DNA of 64,000 nucleotides, taken from assembly GCF_008801605.1 (NCBI RefSeq), contig NZ_VZPJ01000018.1:50019-114018 (forward strand), written 5' to 3'. This document shows, piece by piece, positions 1 through 8,522 of this stretch. Position 1 is the stretch's first letter, and each line of letters starts with the position of its first letter. The notes under the pieces are model-generated. The model searched no databases, was not told the DNA's origin, and was given only the letters and a program-made list of their open reading frames with translations. The position numbers and the translations under genes are program-made. The stretch comes from Pseudomonas brassicacearum subsp. brassicacearum (GTDB taxonomy: Bacteria; Pseudomonadota; Gammaproteobacteria; Pseudomonadales; Pseudomonadaceae).

Positions 1-700
1 CGAGCTTCTCGGCGATGGCGATCACTTCGTCGGTGGCGTGCAGCGCTCCGGCACCGACCAGGATGGCGACTTTCTTGCCGGCATTGAGGACCTCGGCGGC
101 CTTGCGCAGGTCCTCTTCGTAGGGGACGACGCTGGGTTTGCGGTAACCGACGCCGGAGTGAACCGTACCGTGCTTGTGGCGTGGTGCGGTGTATTCCATG
201 TCCTGGAGATCGTTTGGCAGGATCAGCGCCGTGACCCGGCGCTCGCCCACCGCCGTGCGTACGGCGCGGTCCAGCAGGTGGCGCACCTGGGCGGGCACAC
301 TGGCTTGCTGCACGAATGCCCCGGCCACGTCCTTGAACAGGCTGACCAGGTCCAGCTCCTGCTGGTAGTGCCCGCCCAGCGCTGCGCGCGCCTGTTGGCC
401 GCTGATGGCGAGCACTGGCATGTGGTCCATCCGCGCGTCGTAGAGGCCGGTCACCAAGTGGGACGCGCCGGGCCCGGAGGTGGCGATGCAGACGCCCAGC
501 TCACCGGTAAACTTGGCGTGGGCGCAGGCCATGAATGCGGCCATTTCCTCGTGGCGGGCCTGGATGAAGCGGATTTTTCCCTGGGCGCGGTTCAAGGCGC
601 CAAAGACGCCGTTGATGCCATCGCCCGGATAGCCATAGATACGGCGAACCCCCCATTCGTAAAGACGTTCCACCAGAAAATCACCAACGGTCATGCTCAT
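1..700 (-). CDS. Thiamine pyrophosphate-dependent enzyme, pyruvate oxidase/acetolactate synthase-like (partial)
   Basis: The N-terminal 233 codons of a leftward gene that runs off the window edge. It begins MSMTVGDFLVERLYEWGV and continues with GYPGDGINGVFGAL, HEEMAAFMA and SGPGASHLVTGLYDA. These are the hallmarks of the N-terminal pyrimidine-binding domain of the POX/acetolactate synthase family; the catalytic Glu is in HEEMAA. The middle (transhydrogenase-like) domain starts near residue 195 with KKVAILVGAGALHA. The wording resembles pyruvate dehydrogenase (quinone)-type enzymes more than biosynthetic acetolactate synthase, but the substrate cannot be fixed without the C-terminal half. A second in-frame ATG lies two codons downstream. 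No neighbour explains its role. Confidence 0.85.
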   Translation of the reverse strand, partial: MSMTVGDFLVERLYEWGVRRIYGYPGDGINGVFGALNRAQGKIRFIQARHEEMAAFMACAHAKFTGELGVCIATSGPGASHLVTGLYDARMDHMPVLAISGQQARAALGGHYQQELDLVSLFKDVAGAFVQQASVPAQVRHLLDRAVRTAVGERRVTALILPNDLQDMEYTAPRHKHGTVHSGVGYRKPSVVPYEEDLRKAAEVLNAGKKVAILVGAGALHATDEVIAIAEKL

Positions 701-843
701 GCCTGTCCCTCGCTTCAGGCCGCCGTCGCTTGGCGCGACGTGCAGCGGTTGACGTTCATACAGGACTTGACCAGTGCTTGCCGTCCAAGGTTTCGATTTT
801 TTCAACGCCAAGGTGCTGCGGCGCAGGCGCTATGTGCGAGCTC

Positions 844-1485
844 CTACAGATCAGTCGCGTGTTGCGGTCGTTGGCGTCGCTGGGTGGCCTGGGCCAGCTT
901 GCCCACCAGGCGGATGGCGGTGGCGGCGCAGATCAGGCCGAAGGGCAGCACATACCAGGCGCTCATGGGGATGCGTTTGAAGTTGGAATAGGCAAAGATC
1001 GCCGCCAGCACCCACATGCCGGTGACATGCAGGCGCTTCCAGGCCTTGAAACCGATCAGGCGCGTGGTGCTTTTGAACGAGGTCAGCGCCAGCAGCAGGA
1101 TGAACACGTAGCCCACCGTGCCAGGCACGTTGCCAAGGGTGGTGCGGCCGGGCCAGAACTCGGGATTGAGCTGGCCGTAGCTGTAGATCAGCACGGCATG
1201 GACCAGATGGGAAAACGCAAAGGCCAGCCCGATGAAGCGCCGTTCGCGCACCAGGGACCGGCTCAGGGGCGAGGGCACCAGCACCGCGAATGCCGAGGCG
1301 GTGAAGGCCAGCAGGAACAAGATAAAAGACGAACGCGCCGTGGCGCGAATGGCACTGCGCACGCCTTCGGTCAGGTCCGGGTTGAGCACCAGGATCAACC
1401 CGGTCATCAACAGCACCAGGGCGGCGAGCAGGCTGAACAGCGACCAGCCCTGATAACGAAAGGGGGATGCAGTTGCGGTAGGCAT
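844..1485 (-). CDS. Ferric reductase-like transmembrane protein
   Basis: A 213-residue polytopic membrane protein with about five or six hydrophobic segments (for example LFSLLAALVLLMTGLILVL near the N-terminus and GYVFILLLALTSF mid-protein). Conserved histidines lie within or beside helices (SHLVHAVLI, KRLHVTGMW), the pattern of heme-ligating His in the ferric reductase-like transmembrane domain family. There is no C-terminal FAD/NAD domain, so it would be only the cytochrome b-like half. The start at 1485 (MPTATASPFRYQGW) is preferred over an upstream in-frame ATG because the extra 36 residues are low-complexity and cross intergenic sequence. It stands alone, so the electron partner is unknown. 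Confidence 0.75.
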   Translation of the reverse strand: MPTATASPFRYQGWSLFSLLAALVLLMTGLILVLNPDLTEGVRSAIRATARSSFILFLLAFTASAFAVLVPSPLSRSLVRERRFIGLAFAFSHLVHAVLIYSYGQLNPEFWPGRTTLGNVPGTVGYVFILLLALTSFKSTTRLIGFKAWKRLHVTGMWVLAAIFAYSNFKRIPMSAWYVLPFGLICAATAIRLVGKLAQATQRRQRPQHATDL

Positions 1486-1662
1486 GTAAAGGCTCCGTGG
1501 ATGGTGAGACCCGGCCGTGATAGCCGCCGGGAACACCGGGGAGTCTTGCAAGCAGGTGTAAGCGGGGTGTGTCCGCAACGCAGGATTGTGCAAGTTTGTG
1601 TATGCCGATCACCCGCAGACACACTGGCATACAAACCCGCATCCAAATCCAATACCCAGCCA

Positions 1663-1754
1663 CTGTGGGAGCGAGCTTGCTCGCGATGGCGTTAGGTCAG
1701 TTGAACAGGTGCTGGCAGATACACCGCTATCGCGAGCAAGCTCGCTCCCACAGG
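1663..1754. repeat. REP pair (inverted)
   Basis: Two REP cores in inverted orientation, CTGTGGGAGCGAGCTTGCTC and its complement, about 45 bp apart. This is the usual Pseudomonas REP doublet. The surrounding non-coding stretch 1486-1832 holds this pair and one further REP, and no gene that I can see. Confidence 0.9.
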
Positions 1755-1800
1755 GGGATTGGGTAAGGCATCAATATTTGTGTTGAATTTGCAGCTGTCT

Positions 1801-1824
1801 TCGCGAGCAAGCTCGCTCCCACAG
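1801..1824. repeat. REP, single copy
   Basis: A single REP core (GCGAGCAAGCTCGCTCCCAC) just beyond the 3' end of the sensor kinase gene. Confidence 0.85.
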
Positions 1825-1832
1825 AGGCTATG

Positions 1833-3143
1833 TCAGCTTGCGAATGCCAGCCGCAACTCGGCGCACAGACCACCGCCGTCGCGGTTGCTCAGGGTCAGTG
1901 AGCCGCCCATGGCGATCGCCAGTTGCTGGGCGATGGCCAAGCCCAGGCCGGTGCCGCCGGTTTCCCGGTTGCGCGAGCTTTCCACCCGGTAAAACGGCTT
2001 GAGCACCTCGGCCAGTTCCTGCTCGTTGATCCCGGGGCCACGGTCCAGTATCTGTATCGCCAATTGCCCGTTGTCGGCGATCTGCACATGGATCTGCGCC
2101 GCGCCGCCGAACTTCAGGGCATTGTCCACCAGATTGACCAGCACCCGCCGCAAGGCATGGGGACGGGTGTCGATGACCGCGGCGTTTTTCCCGGTCAATT
2201 GCACGTCCTTGCCCGTGTCCTGGTAGTCGAACGCCAGGCTGTCGAGGAACGCATCCAGGCTGATCCGGCAACTGGCCTCCGTGGCGCCGTGGATGCTGCG
2301 GGCATAAGCCACGCCTTCACGCACCAGGTGCTCCATTTCACTCAAGTCGCTCCACAGCTTGTCCCTTTCGATCCCCTCGTCCATGAATTCAGCGCGCAGC
2401 TTCATGCGCGTGATGGGGGTCTGCAAGTCGTGGGAAATCGCTGCCAGCAACTGCATGCGCTCCTTGAGGTAGGCAGCGATGCGGTCTTGCATGGCGTTGA
2501 ACGCTTTGGCGGCATGCACCACTTCGGTCGGGCCTTTCTCGTCCAGGCGAACGCTGTGGGCGTTAGGGTCGAGGGTTTCCACCGCCTGGGCCAGCCGGGT
2601 CAGTGGGCCGACGGCGAGGCGCACGGCCAGCCAGGTGCAGCCGATCAACAGCGCCAACTGCCCCAGCAACACCATTGGCAGCCAGGGGGAGAGGGGTGTC
2701 ATCGCCGGGCGTACGTCGATGGTCAGCGGGCTGCCGTCCCCCAGGCGCAGGTGCGCCTGATAGTGCATTTTCGGCCCGGGAATCTGTTTGAAGGTCAGGC
2801 CATACGCCTGGCCGATGGCTTCCTGGATCGAACTGACCGAGATCGGCGCGTCGGCAAGATCCATCGGTTGCCCGGATTGGCCTTCGTCGAGCAGGTAGCC
2901 ATAGTTGCGCCGGGCGAGTTTCGGCAGCCAGGCCTGGCGTTCGGTGGCAGGCAGACGGTCAAGAATGGCGACGGAGGTCGAGACGTCGGTTTCCAGGTTG
3001 CCGAGCATGGTCGACTTGGCGCTCTGGTAGCGCTCGTAGTACTGGACGCCGAAGGACAGCCCCTGGGCCAGGATCAGGCCAATCAGGAAGATCAGCGACA
3101 GCCTCGAGGCCAGCGTACGCGGCCAGCGCAGCGGCAGGCTCAT
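1833..3143 (-). CDS. Two-component sensor histidine kinase (EnvZ/RstB-like)
   Basis: A 436-residue inner-membrane kinase. A first TM segment lies at about 14-33, a periplasmic sensor region at about 35-150 and a second TM segment at about 152-175. A HAMP linker (VGPLTRLAQAVETL) follows. The dimerisation/phosphoacceptor motif AAISHDLQTPITRMKLRAEF has His238. The ATPase domain has N (LVNLVDNALKFG), G1 (ILDRGPGI) and G2 (GGTGLGLAIAQQLA) boxes. Its start overlaps the stop of the response-regulator gene by 4 bp, so the two are translationally coupled and almost certainly cognate. The signal is unknown; the nearby DUF2790 and DipZ genes point to an envelope or metal/redox cue, which is inference. 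Confidence 0.92.
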   Translation of the reverse strand: MSLPLRWPRTLASRLSLIFLIGLILAQGLSFGVQYYERYQSAKSTMLGNLETDVSTSVAILDRLPATERQAWLPKLARRNYGYLLDEGQSGQPMDLADAPISVSSIQEAIGQAYGLTFKQIPGPKMHYQAHLRLGDGSPLTIDVRPAMTPLSPWLPMVLLGQLALLIGCTWLAVRLAVGPLTRLAQAVETLDPNAHSVRLDEKGPTEVVHAAKAFNAMQDRIAAYLKERMQLLAAISHDLQTPITRMKLRAEFMDEGIERDKLWSDLSEMEHLVREGVAYARSIHGATEASCRISLDAFLDSLAFDYQDTGKDVQLTGKNAAVIDTRPHALRRVLVNLVDNALKFGGAAQIHVQIADNGQLAIQILDRGPGINEQELAEVLKPFYRVESSRNRETGGTGLGLAIAQQLAIAMGGSLTLSNRDGGGLCAELRLAFAS

Positions 3144-3880
3144 ACCGAGGCCTCGAGGATCTCCACCGGCAGCGAGAACACGTAGCCTTCGCTGCGCACG
3201 GTCTTGATGTAGGCCGGCTCCCGGGCATCATCCAGCAGGCGCTGGCGCAGGCGGCTGACCAGCAGGTCGATGGAGCGATCGAACAGGTCGGCGTCCCGGC
3301 CCTGGGTGAGGTTAAGCAACTGGTCGCGGTTGAGCACCCGTTGCGGATGGTCGAGGAATACCCGCAACAAACGATATTCGGCGCCGCTCAAGGCAACCAT
3401 GGTGCCGTCGGTGTCCAGCAGGTGGCGGGCGGTGGTGTCCAGGCGCCAGCGCCCGAACGCCAGCAGGCGACCGCTTTCGGTGACCACCAGGTTGGGCGGC
3501 AGCATGCGAGTGCGGCGCAGCACGGCGTTGATACGCGCGAGCAGCTCCCGGGCGGCGAAGGGTTTGACCAGGTAATCGTCGGCGCCCATTTCCAGTCCGA
3601 TGATGCGGTCGGTTTCGTCGTTGCGCGCGGTGAGCATCAATACCGGCGTGGCCTTGTGCTTGCCGGCACGCAGCTCCCGGCACAGCACCAGTCCGTCGTC
3701 GCCGGGCATCATGATGTCCAGCACGATCAGGTCCACCGGGGTGGTTTCCAGGAAGGCGCGCATTTGCCGGCCATCGGCAACGACAGTGGTGCGCAGGCCG
3801 TTCTTTTTCAGGTAGTTGCCAACCAGCTCTCTGATCTCGCGATCGTCATCCACTATCAACACGTGATCGACATGATCCAT
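3140..3880 (-). CDS. OmpR-family response regulator
   Basis: A 246-residue regulator. The receiver domain (about 5-118) has the acidic pair DDD at 11-13, phosphoacceptor Asp55 (VLDIMMPG) and conserved Lys in YLVKPF. A C-terminal winged-helix DNA-binding domain follows (about 150-240; LSGAEYRLLRVFL and SRLRQRLLDD). The start at 3880 (MDHVDHVLIVDDD) is chosen because the longer ORF adds 52 residues of unrelated intergenic sequence. It is the first gene of a two-gene operon with the kinase and is divergent from the DUF2790 gene. The shared spacer holds an inverted repeat that is a candidate binding site. Confidence 0.93.
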   Translation of the reverse strand: MDHVDHVLIVDDDREIRELVGNYLKKNGLRTTVVADGRQMRAFLETTPVDLIVLDIMMPGDDGLVLCRELRAGKHKATPVLMLTARNDETDRIIGLEMGADDYLVKPFAARELLARINAVLRRTRMLPPNLVVTESGRLLAFGRWRLDTTARHLLDTDGTMVALSGAEYRLLRVFLDHPQRVLNRDQLLNLTQGRDADLFDRSIDLLVSRLRQRLLDDAREPAYIKTVRSEGYVFSLPVEILEASV

Positions 3881-3958
3881 GGTGTCCAGCTCCTCGGCGT
3901 TTCGTTGTGAGCAGTCTACAGGCGCCGGCCGGCCCGGCTCGCGGCGGTTTGTATTGCA

Positions 3959-3984
3959 GTGTATCTGGCGCGCGACGGATACAC
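3959..3984. promoter_or_regulatory. Candidate operator (inverted repeat) between response regulator and DUF2790 gene
   Basis: A perfect 7-bp inverted repeat, GTGTATC-N12-GATACAC, with two further GATAC copies at about 4013-4025. It lies between the divergent two-component operon and the DUF2790 gene, where an autoregulatory response-regulator site would be expected. Binding is inferred from position and symmetry only. Confidence 0.4.
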
Positions 3985-4103
3985 AGCGATGCAAAAAGCC
4001 ACCTGGTTCGATACAGGCGCGATACCTGCGCGGCATTCAATGGCGTCCATCGAGGCAACACAACAGGCCTCGGCAGATAAACCCATTGAATCGAGGAATC
4101 GCC

Positions 4104-4367
4104 ATGAACAGCAAAGCCATCTACGCCGCCTGCCTTTTCGCTGCACTGAACATTTGCACGCTGTCGGCCCGGGCCGAAAGCAACGTGCAGGCGCAGGCCT
4201 ACACCTACGGCACCCACCTGGACATCCAGAAGGTGCTGTCCCTTAGCGAAGACGCCGAGCCGACCTGCGGCGTGGTCAACGCCCAGATGACCTACCTGGA
4301 TTCGGCAGGCCACAAGCAGGCGTTGGACTACCGCAAGTTTTCCGATAACTGCAATGACGGTAACTGA
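4104..4367 (+). CDS. DUF2790 family small secreted protein
   Basis: An 87-residue protein with a Sec signal peptide (MNSKAIYAACLFAALNICTLSARA, cleavage near residue 24). A short mature domain YTYGTHLDIQKVLSL...CGVVNAQMTYLDSAGHKQALDYRKFSDNC follows, which is the DUF2790 pattern common in Pseudomonas. The two mature-part Cys could form a disulfide. A purine-rich sequence (GAGGAATCGCC) precedes the start, and upstream in-frame extension has no family similarity. The function of DUF2790 is not established. The divergent two-component pair makes it a plausible regulatory target, and the downstream disulfide-handling DipZ could act on it (inference). Confidence 0.8.
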   Translation: MNSKAIYAACLFAALNICTLSARAESNVQAQAYTYGTHLDIQKVLSLSEDAEPTCGVVNAQMTYLDSAGHKQALDYRKFSDNCNDGN

Positions 4368-4399
4368 GTCGCCGTGGAAGCCAACTTGTGACAGTAAAC

Positions 4400-4491
4400 C
4401 TGTGGGAGCAAAGCTTGCTCGCGATAAACGATGACGCGGTGATTGCCAGTAATCGAGGCGTCTGCGTCGCGAGCAAGCTTTGCTCCCACAG
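4400..4491. repeat. REP pair (inverted)
   Basis: Inverted REP doublet with cores TGTGGGAGCAAAGCTTGCTC and complement, between the DUF2790 gene and dipZ. Confidence 0.9.
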
Positions 4492-4546
4492 AGGCGCTGC
4501 CCGATTGGGTGTGTTCTGTCTATCTACCTACCATTGAGGTGTTGCC

Positions 4547-5758
4547 ATGCTTCTGATCGCTTTTCTCGGCGGGATCCTGACGATCCTCAGCCCCTGTATT
4601 CTTCCGGTGGTGCCGTTTCTGTTTGCCCGGGCCGATCGCTCCCGTGGCTCGGTGCTGCTGACCCTTGGCGGCATGGTGCTGACGTTTGCCCTGGTCTCCA
4701 GCCTGGCGGTGGTCAGCAGCGAGTGGGTGCTGCGTGCCAGCAGCGTCGGCCGCCAAGTGGCCTTGGTGGTGATGGTGGTGTTTGCCTTGTCGCTGATCTT
4801 CAGTCGGGTCGGCACCTGGCTGGCGCGGCCGCTGGTCAGCCTGGGCAATCGCCTGGACGCCGGCGCCGGGTGGATGGCCGGGCCTGTGGCTTCAGTGCTG
4901 GTCGGGGTCGCCACCGGGCTGCTCTGGGCACCGTGCGCCGGACCGATACTCGGGGTGATCCTGACCGGGGCCATGCTGCAAGGCGCCAGCGCACAAACCA
5001 GCCTGCTGTTGCTCGCCTACGGCCTGGGCAGCGCCTTGTCCCTGGGCACGCTGATTCTGGCCGGGCGTGGACTGGTCGGACGCCTGAAACTCTCGCTGCC
5101 GATCACCACCTGGCTGCGCCGGGGAACAGGGGTGGCGGTATTGCTGGCGGCCGTGGCAATTGGTACCGGGGCGGATGACCGCTTGTTGGCGGCGACTTCC
5201 TCCCAACAATCGGCCAGCTTGGAAAAAAGCCTGCTGGAGAACGTGCCCAAGGCCATCGACTATGTGGTGAGCAAGGCCGGCGCAAGTTCCATGCCGGCCC
5301 TCGAATCCCAGGGCGCCATGCCTGCGCTGGACGGCGCGGTGCAATGGCTGAACTCGCCCCCGCTGAGCAGCGAATCACTCAGGGGCAAGGTGGTGCTGGT
5401 GGACTTCTGGACCTACGACTGCATCAACTGCCAGCACACCTTGCCCTATGTGAACGGTTGGGCGAAGAAGTATGAAAAGGACGGGCTGGTGGTGATCGGT
5501 GTCCACACCCCGGAGTACGGCTACGAGAAAATCATCGACAACGTGCGCGAGCAGGTGCGCAAGCTGGACATCCATTATCCGGTGGCGATCGATAATCAGT
5601 ATGCGATCTGGCGTGCTTTCAACAATCAGTACTGGCCGGCTCATTACTTCATCGATGCCAAGGGGCTGGTGCGCTACAGCCATTTTGGCGAAGGACGCTA
5701 TGGCGAGCAGGAGCAGGTGATCCAGCAACTGCTGCAGGAGGCGAAGGCGGGCCAATGA
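4547..5758 (+). CDS. DipZ-type cytochrome c biogenesis/thiol-disulfide protein (CcdA + thioredoxin-like)
   Basis: A 403-residue fusion. The N-terminal CcdA-type membrane domain (about 1-210, six hydrophobic segments) carries the intramembrane redox cysteines Cys17 (ILSPCILP) and Cys130 (APCAGPILG). The C-terminal periplasmic TlpA/thioredoxin-like domain (about 265-403) has the active site C292-I-N-C295 in DFWTYDCINCQHT, followed by WAKKYEKDGLVVIGVHTPE. In this architecture electrons pass from cytoplasmic thioredoxin through CcdA to the periplasmic domain. It is a single gene behind a REP doublet. A two-component system next to a disulfide reductase recalls the P. aeruginosa PA2478-PA2480 neighbourhood, a resemblance I have not tested. 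Confidence 0.9.
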   Translation: MLLIAFLGGILTILSPCILPVVPFLFARADRSRGSVLLTLGGMVLTFALVSSLAVVSSEWVLRASSVGRQVALVVMVVFALSLIFSRVGTWLARPLVSLGNRLDAGAGWMAGPVASVLVGVATGLLWAPCAGPILGVILTGAMLQGASAQTSLLLLAYGLGSALSLGTLILAGRGLVGRLKLSLPITTWLRRGTGVAVLLAAVAIGTGADDRLLAATSSQQSASLEKSLLENVPKAIDYVVSKAGASSMPALESQGAMPALDGAVQWLNSPPLSSESLRGKVVLVDFWTYDCINCQHTLPYVNGWAKKYEKDGLVVIGVHTPEYGYEKIIDNVREQVRKLDIHYPVAIDNQYAIWRAFNNQYWPAHYFIDAKGLVRYSHFGEGRYGEQEQVIQQLLQEAKAGQ

Positions 5759-5792
5759 CCGTGGCGAGGGAGCTTGCTATTGGCAAGGGGAT

Positions 5793-5881
5793 CTGTGGGA
5801 GCAAGGCTTGCCCGCGATGAAGTTCGCACGGTCTATCGGGAACCGAGTCGTCTGCTTCGCGGGCAAGCCTTGCTCCCACAG
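5793..5881. repeat. REP pair (inverted)
   Basis: Inverted REP doublet of the GGGCAAGCC sub-type (GTGGGAGCAAGGCTTGCCCG and complement) downstream of dipZ. Confidence 0.9.
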
Positions 5882-5980
5882 ATAATCCCCTAGCCACAAA
5901 AATTGCACAGCCGTGCTGGCCCCTTGCTCAGTTACATAAGGTCAAACTTCTTTCCTTTCAGAAAGTTGGGCGACAAACCT

Positions 5981-6310
5981 ATGCGTATTTCTATGTGGGT
6001 CGTGGCGACGTTTCTCCTGGCCGCCGTTTCGCTTGAGGCCCAGGCCAGGGCGCTGACGCAAAACCAGCAGTCGGTGTGCCGCTGGGGTTCGGATATCGCG
6101 GCAGGGGCGCAGGCGTCGAAGCTTTCCGGCGTCAGCCTGTACGGCGCGCGCAAGAAGCTGCAAGTGCGCAAGTTTCCCCGGCCCTGGATGCGCATGACCG
6201 CCCTGGGCATTACCGAGCAGACCTACAACAGCGCCTCGCGTCTCAAGCCGGTCGCAGTCAAGCAGACCTACTACGAACAATGTGTACGTCACGAACTGGC
6301 GCGACGATAG
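5981..6310 (+). CDS. Small secreted protein of unknown function
   Basis: A 109-residue ORF beginning MRISMWVVATFLLAAVSLEAQARA, a clear signal peptide. The mature part is basic with two Cys (SVCRWGSD and YEQCVRHEL) that could pair. I recognise no domain. The start at 5981 is chosen for the signal peptide; the longer ORF adds 26 unrelated residues. It converges on the 3' end of acoR with a 4-bp gap. Nothing in the context gives a function, and an acetoin role is not implied because its strand opposes acoR. Confidence 0.65.
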   Translation: MRISMWVVATFLLAAVSLEAQARALTQNQQSVCRWGSDIAAGAQASKLSGVSLYGARKKLQVRKFPRPWMRMTALGITEQTYNSASRLKPVAVKQTYYEQCVRHELARR

Positions 6311-6314
6311 GCCC

Positions 6315-8180
6315 TCAGGCCGGGCTGCGGCCTGGCATTTCGATGCCATGCAGGTTTACCCGTCGATACAGGGTCGCCCGGGAAATGCCCAGGGCCCGGG
6401 CGGCGGCGGTGGGTTTCCAGCGGTGGCGCACCAAGGCATCGAGCAGTGCCTGGCGTTCCGGGCTGGCGCTCGGTTCCGGTCCGTGGTCGGTGACGTCCAC
6501 GCGGTGCATTGACTCGGGCAGGTGGCTGAGCTGGACCACGCTGGCTTCGCACACCGCGCACGCATAACGCAGCACATGGCGCAGCTGGCGCACATTGCCC
6601 GGCCAGTGATAGCCGAGCAGGCATTCCAGGGCCGCGCTGCTCAATTGCACTGTTGCCCCGCACAGCGTCGACTCCTCGGCAAGAATTCGATTGATCAACG
6701 CCAGCCGATCGCTGCGTTCGCGCAACGGGGGCAGTTGGAAGCGCGCGCCACCCAGGCGGAAATACAAATCCTCGCGAAACTCGCCGGCGGCCACCAGGGT
6801 CTCCAGGTCGCGGTGGGTGGCGCAGATCACCTGGATGTCCACGGCCTTGCGACGGGACGCGCCCAGCGGCGCCACTTCACCCTCGGCCAATACGCGTAGC
6901 AGGCGGGTCTGCAAGGCCAGCGGCATGTCGCCGATTTCATCCAGGAACAAGGTGCCGCCATCGGCCTGTTGCAACAGGCCCTGCATGCCCTTGGCCGAGG
7001 CGCCGGTGAAGGCGCCGGCGACGTAGCCGAACAGTTCGCTCTCGATCAGGCTTTCCGGAATAGCGGCGCAATTCAACGCCACGAAAGGGCGATCACGGCG
7101 CTGGCTGGCCTGGTGCAACTGACGGGCGAACACTTCCTTGCCGGAACCGGTTTCGCCCTGGATCAGCACCGGCAGGTTGCGATCTTTCACCCGCACCGCC
7201 AGGCGCAGGCTGTCGGCCAGGCGTGGATCGATCTCCAACGGGGTCATCGCCACCCGCGAACGTGAACTGGCCCGCTGGCGCGGCGCGCTCAAGCGCCCGT
7301 GCATGGCGTGGTCGAGCGAGCAGAGGCTTTCGTCCCGGGCACGGTGCAGCAACTGCTGGTCGAACACCTGGCCGATGTGTTGCGGCAACTGCCCGTAATG
7401 TTGCAGCAGGTACTGGCGGGCGGCCGGGTTCAAGGCTTGCAGGCAACCGTCGTCGTCCCAGGCGAACAGGAAGTCCGGCTGGCTGTCGACGTAGCCGGCG
7501 TTGCGATGGGCCCGCAGCACCCAGTAACCCTGGGCGCTGCTCATGAAAAACGCCTGTTCGATCTCCCGGGCGCTCTGCACCACCATTTGCCGGATCAGGT
7601 GCTGCGAGCGCCGATCATCCGGCGAGCGCACCGCCGAGACGTCCAGCACCCCGAGCAATTCGCCCTGGGGATCGAAGACCGGCGCGGCGGAGCAGGTCAG
7701 GCCAATGAACGCCGCCCGGAAATGGTCGCGCTTGTGCACCGTCACCGGGGCCTTGGCCGTGAGCACCGCCGCCACGCCGCAGGTGCCTTCCTCGCCCTCC
7801 GACCAACAGGTGCCCAGGTACAGCCCGGCCTTGCGGCAGTCATTGCGAATCGTGGTTTCCACCCGGTAGTCGATGGTCTGGCCCTGGGCATCGGTCAGTA
7901 GCACGCAGTAGTCGGCATCGCGGACCCGGCCATGGAGGCGAGCCACTTCTTCGCTGGCGATATTGAGGAACAGCTCGGAGCGTTCACGGCATTGCTTGAG
8001 CACGTCCTGGGACAGGATGCGCGGGCCCTGCAGCGAACCGGGGTCCAGGTGATGTTGCTCCATGGACCGGCGCCAGGAGTCGAGGATCAGGTCCGGGACG
8101 GGCAGTTGTGGCAATTGGTTCGCGTTTTTCACCACGCGGCTGACGCAATCCACGTGCGCCCGGGAGTGAGCGGAAAGCAT
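6315..8180 (-). CDS. acoR: AcoR, sigma-54-dependent activator of acetoin catabolism
   Basis: A 621-residue enhancer-binding protein. The N-terminal GAF-type sensory region (about 60-230) is followed by a central AAA+ domain with Walker A GETGSGKE, the sigma-54 loop GAFTGA and Walker B GGTLFLDEIGD. A C-terminal Fis-type helix-turn-helix (RWKPTAAARALGISRATLYRR) ends the protein. It is divergent from acoXABC-bdh, whose spacer contains a consensus -24/-12 promoter and two palindromes. In Pseudomonas and Ralstonia, AcoR activates aco genes with acetoin as the signal. Location and domains make the assignment firm. Confidence 0.93.
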   Translation of the reverse strand: MLSAHSRAHVDCVSRVVKNANQLPQLPVPDLILDSWRRSMEQHHLDPGSLQGPRILSQDVLKQCRERSELFLNIASEEVARLHGRVRDADYCVLLTDAQGQTIDYRVETTIRNDCRKAGLYLGTCWSEGEEGTCGVAAVLTAKAPVTVHKRDHFRAAFIGLTCSAAPVFDPQGELLGVLDVSAVRSPDDRRSQHLIRQMVVQSAREIEQAFFMSSAQGYWVLRAHRNAGYVDSQPDFLFAWDDDGCLQALNPAARQYLLQHYGQLPQHIGQVFDQQLLHRARDESLCSLDHAMHGRLSAPRQRASSRSRVAMTPLEIDPRLADSLRLAVRVKDRNLPVLIQGETGSGKEVFARQLHQASQRRDRPFVALNCAAIPESLIESELFGYVAGAFTGASAKGMQGLLQQADGGTLFLDEIGDMPLALQTRLLRVLAEGEVAPLGASRRKAVDIQVICATHRDLETLVAAGEFREDLYFRLGGARFQLPPLRERSDRLALINRILAEESTLCGATVQLSSAALECLLGYHWPGNVRQLRHVLRYACAVCEASVVQLSHLPESMHRVDVTDHGPEPSASPERQALLDALVRHRWKPTAAARALGISRATLYRRVNLHGIEMPGRSPA

Positions 8181-8270
8181 AGAGGCCTCCGATTCAGCTT
8201 CTTATCGTTGTGCGCACATTAAGCGCCGTTCGCCGGGTGCAGACAAGCTCGACGGGTTCTTCGGGCGGTG

Positions 8271-8287
8271 TGAGACGCCACGTCTCA
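8271..8287. promoter_or_regulatory. Candidate AcoR upstream activating site 1
   Basis: A perfect palindrome TGAGACG-CCA-CGTCTCA in the acoR/acoX spacer, about 120 bp upstream of the -24 element, in the range used by sigma-54 enhancers. Assignment to AcoR is by position and by repetition of the motif at 8314. Confidence 0.6.
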
Positions 8288-8313
8288 GAGTCTCGCCGAA
8301 ACCTCGTGCAGGC

Positions 8314-8330
8314 TGACATGGGGCGTCTCA
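8314..8330. promoter_or_regulatory. Candidate AcoR upstream activating site 2
   Basis: TGACATG-GGG-CGTCTCA has the same 7-3-7 layout as the site at 8271, with an identical right arm and a degenerate left arm. It is offset by 43 bp, about four helical turns, so both sites would face the same side of the DNA. Confidence 0.55.
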
Positions 8331-8407
8331 CCGGGGCTCGGTTCGCTTCATCGAAAATCCCATGGGGGCCGCTCTGGCCCGGGCTTTTAGCAGGTTTTTT
8401 TTACAAC

Positions 8408-8423
8408 TGGCACCGCCCTTGCT
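8408..8423 (+). promoter_or_regulatory. Sigma-54 (-24/-12) promoter of the aco operon
   Basis: TGGCACCGCCCTTGCT matches the sigma-54 consensus TGGCAC-N5-TTGCW at every defined base. It lies about 100 bp upstream of acoX. Together with the divergent sigma-54 activator acoR this is the expected promoter of acoXABC-bdh. Confidence 0.9.
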
Positions 8424-8522
8424 CTACCTCTGGGGCCCGCTCGACGGGTCATCCAATAATAACAACGAGGTGTCTATGGTTTCCTGCCCAGGCCGTGTGC
8501 CTGCCCCCTCCACGGTGGTGTC

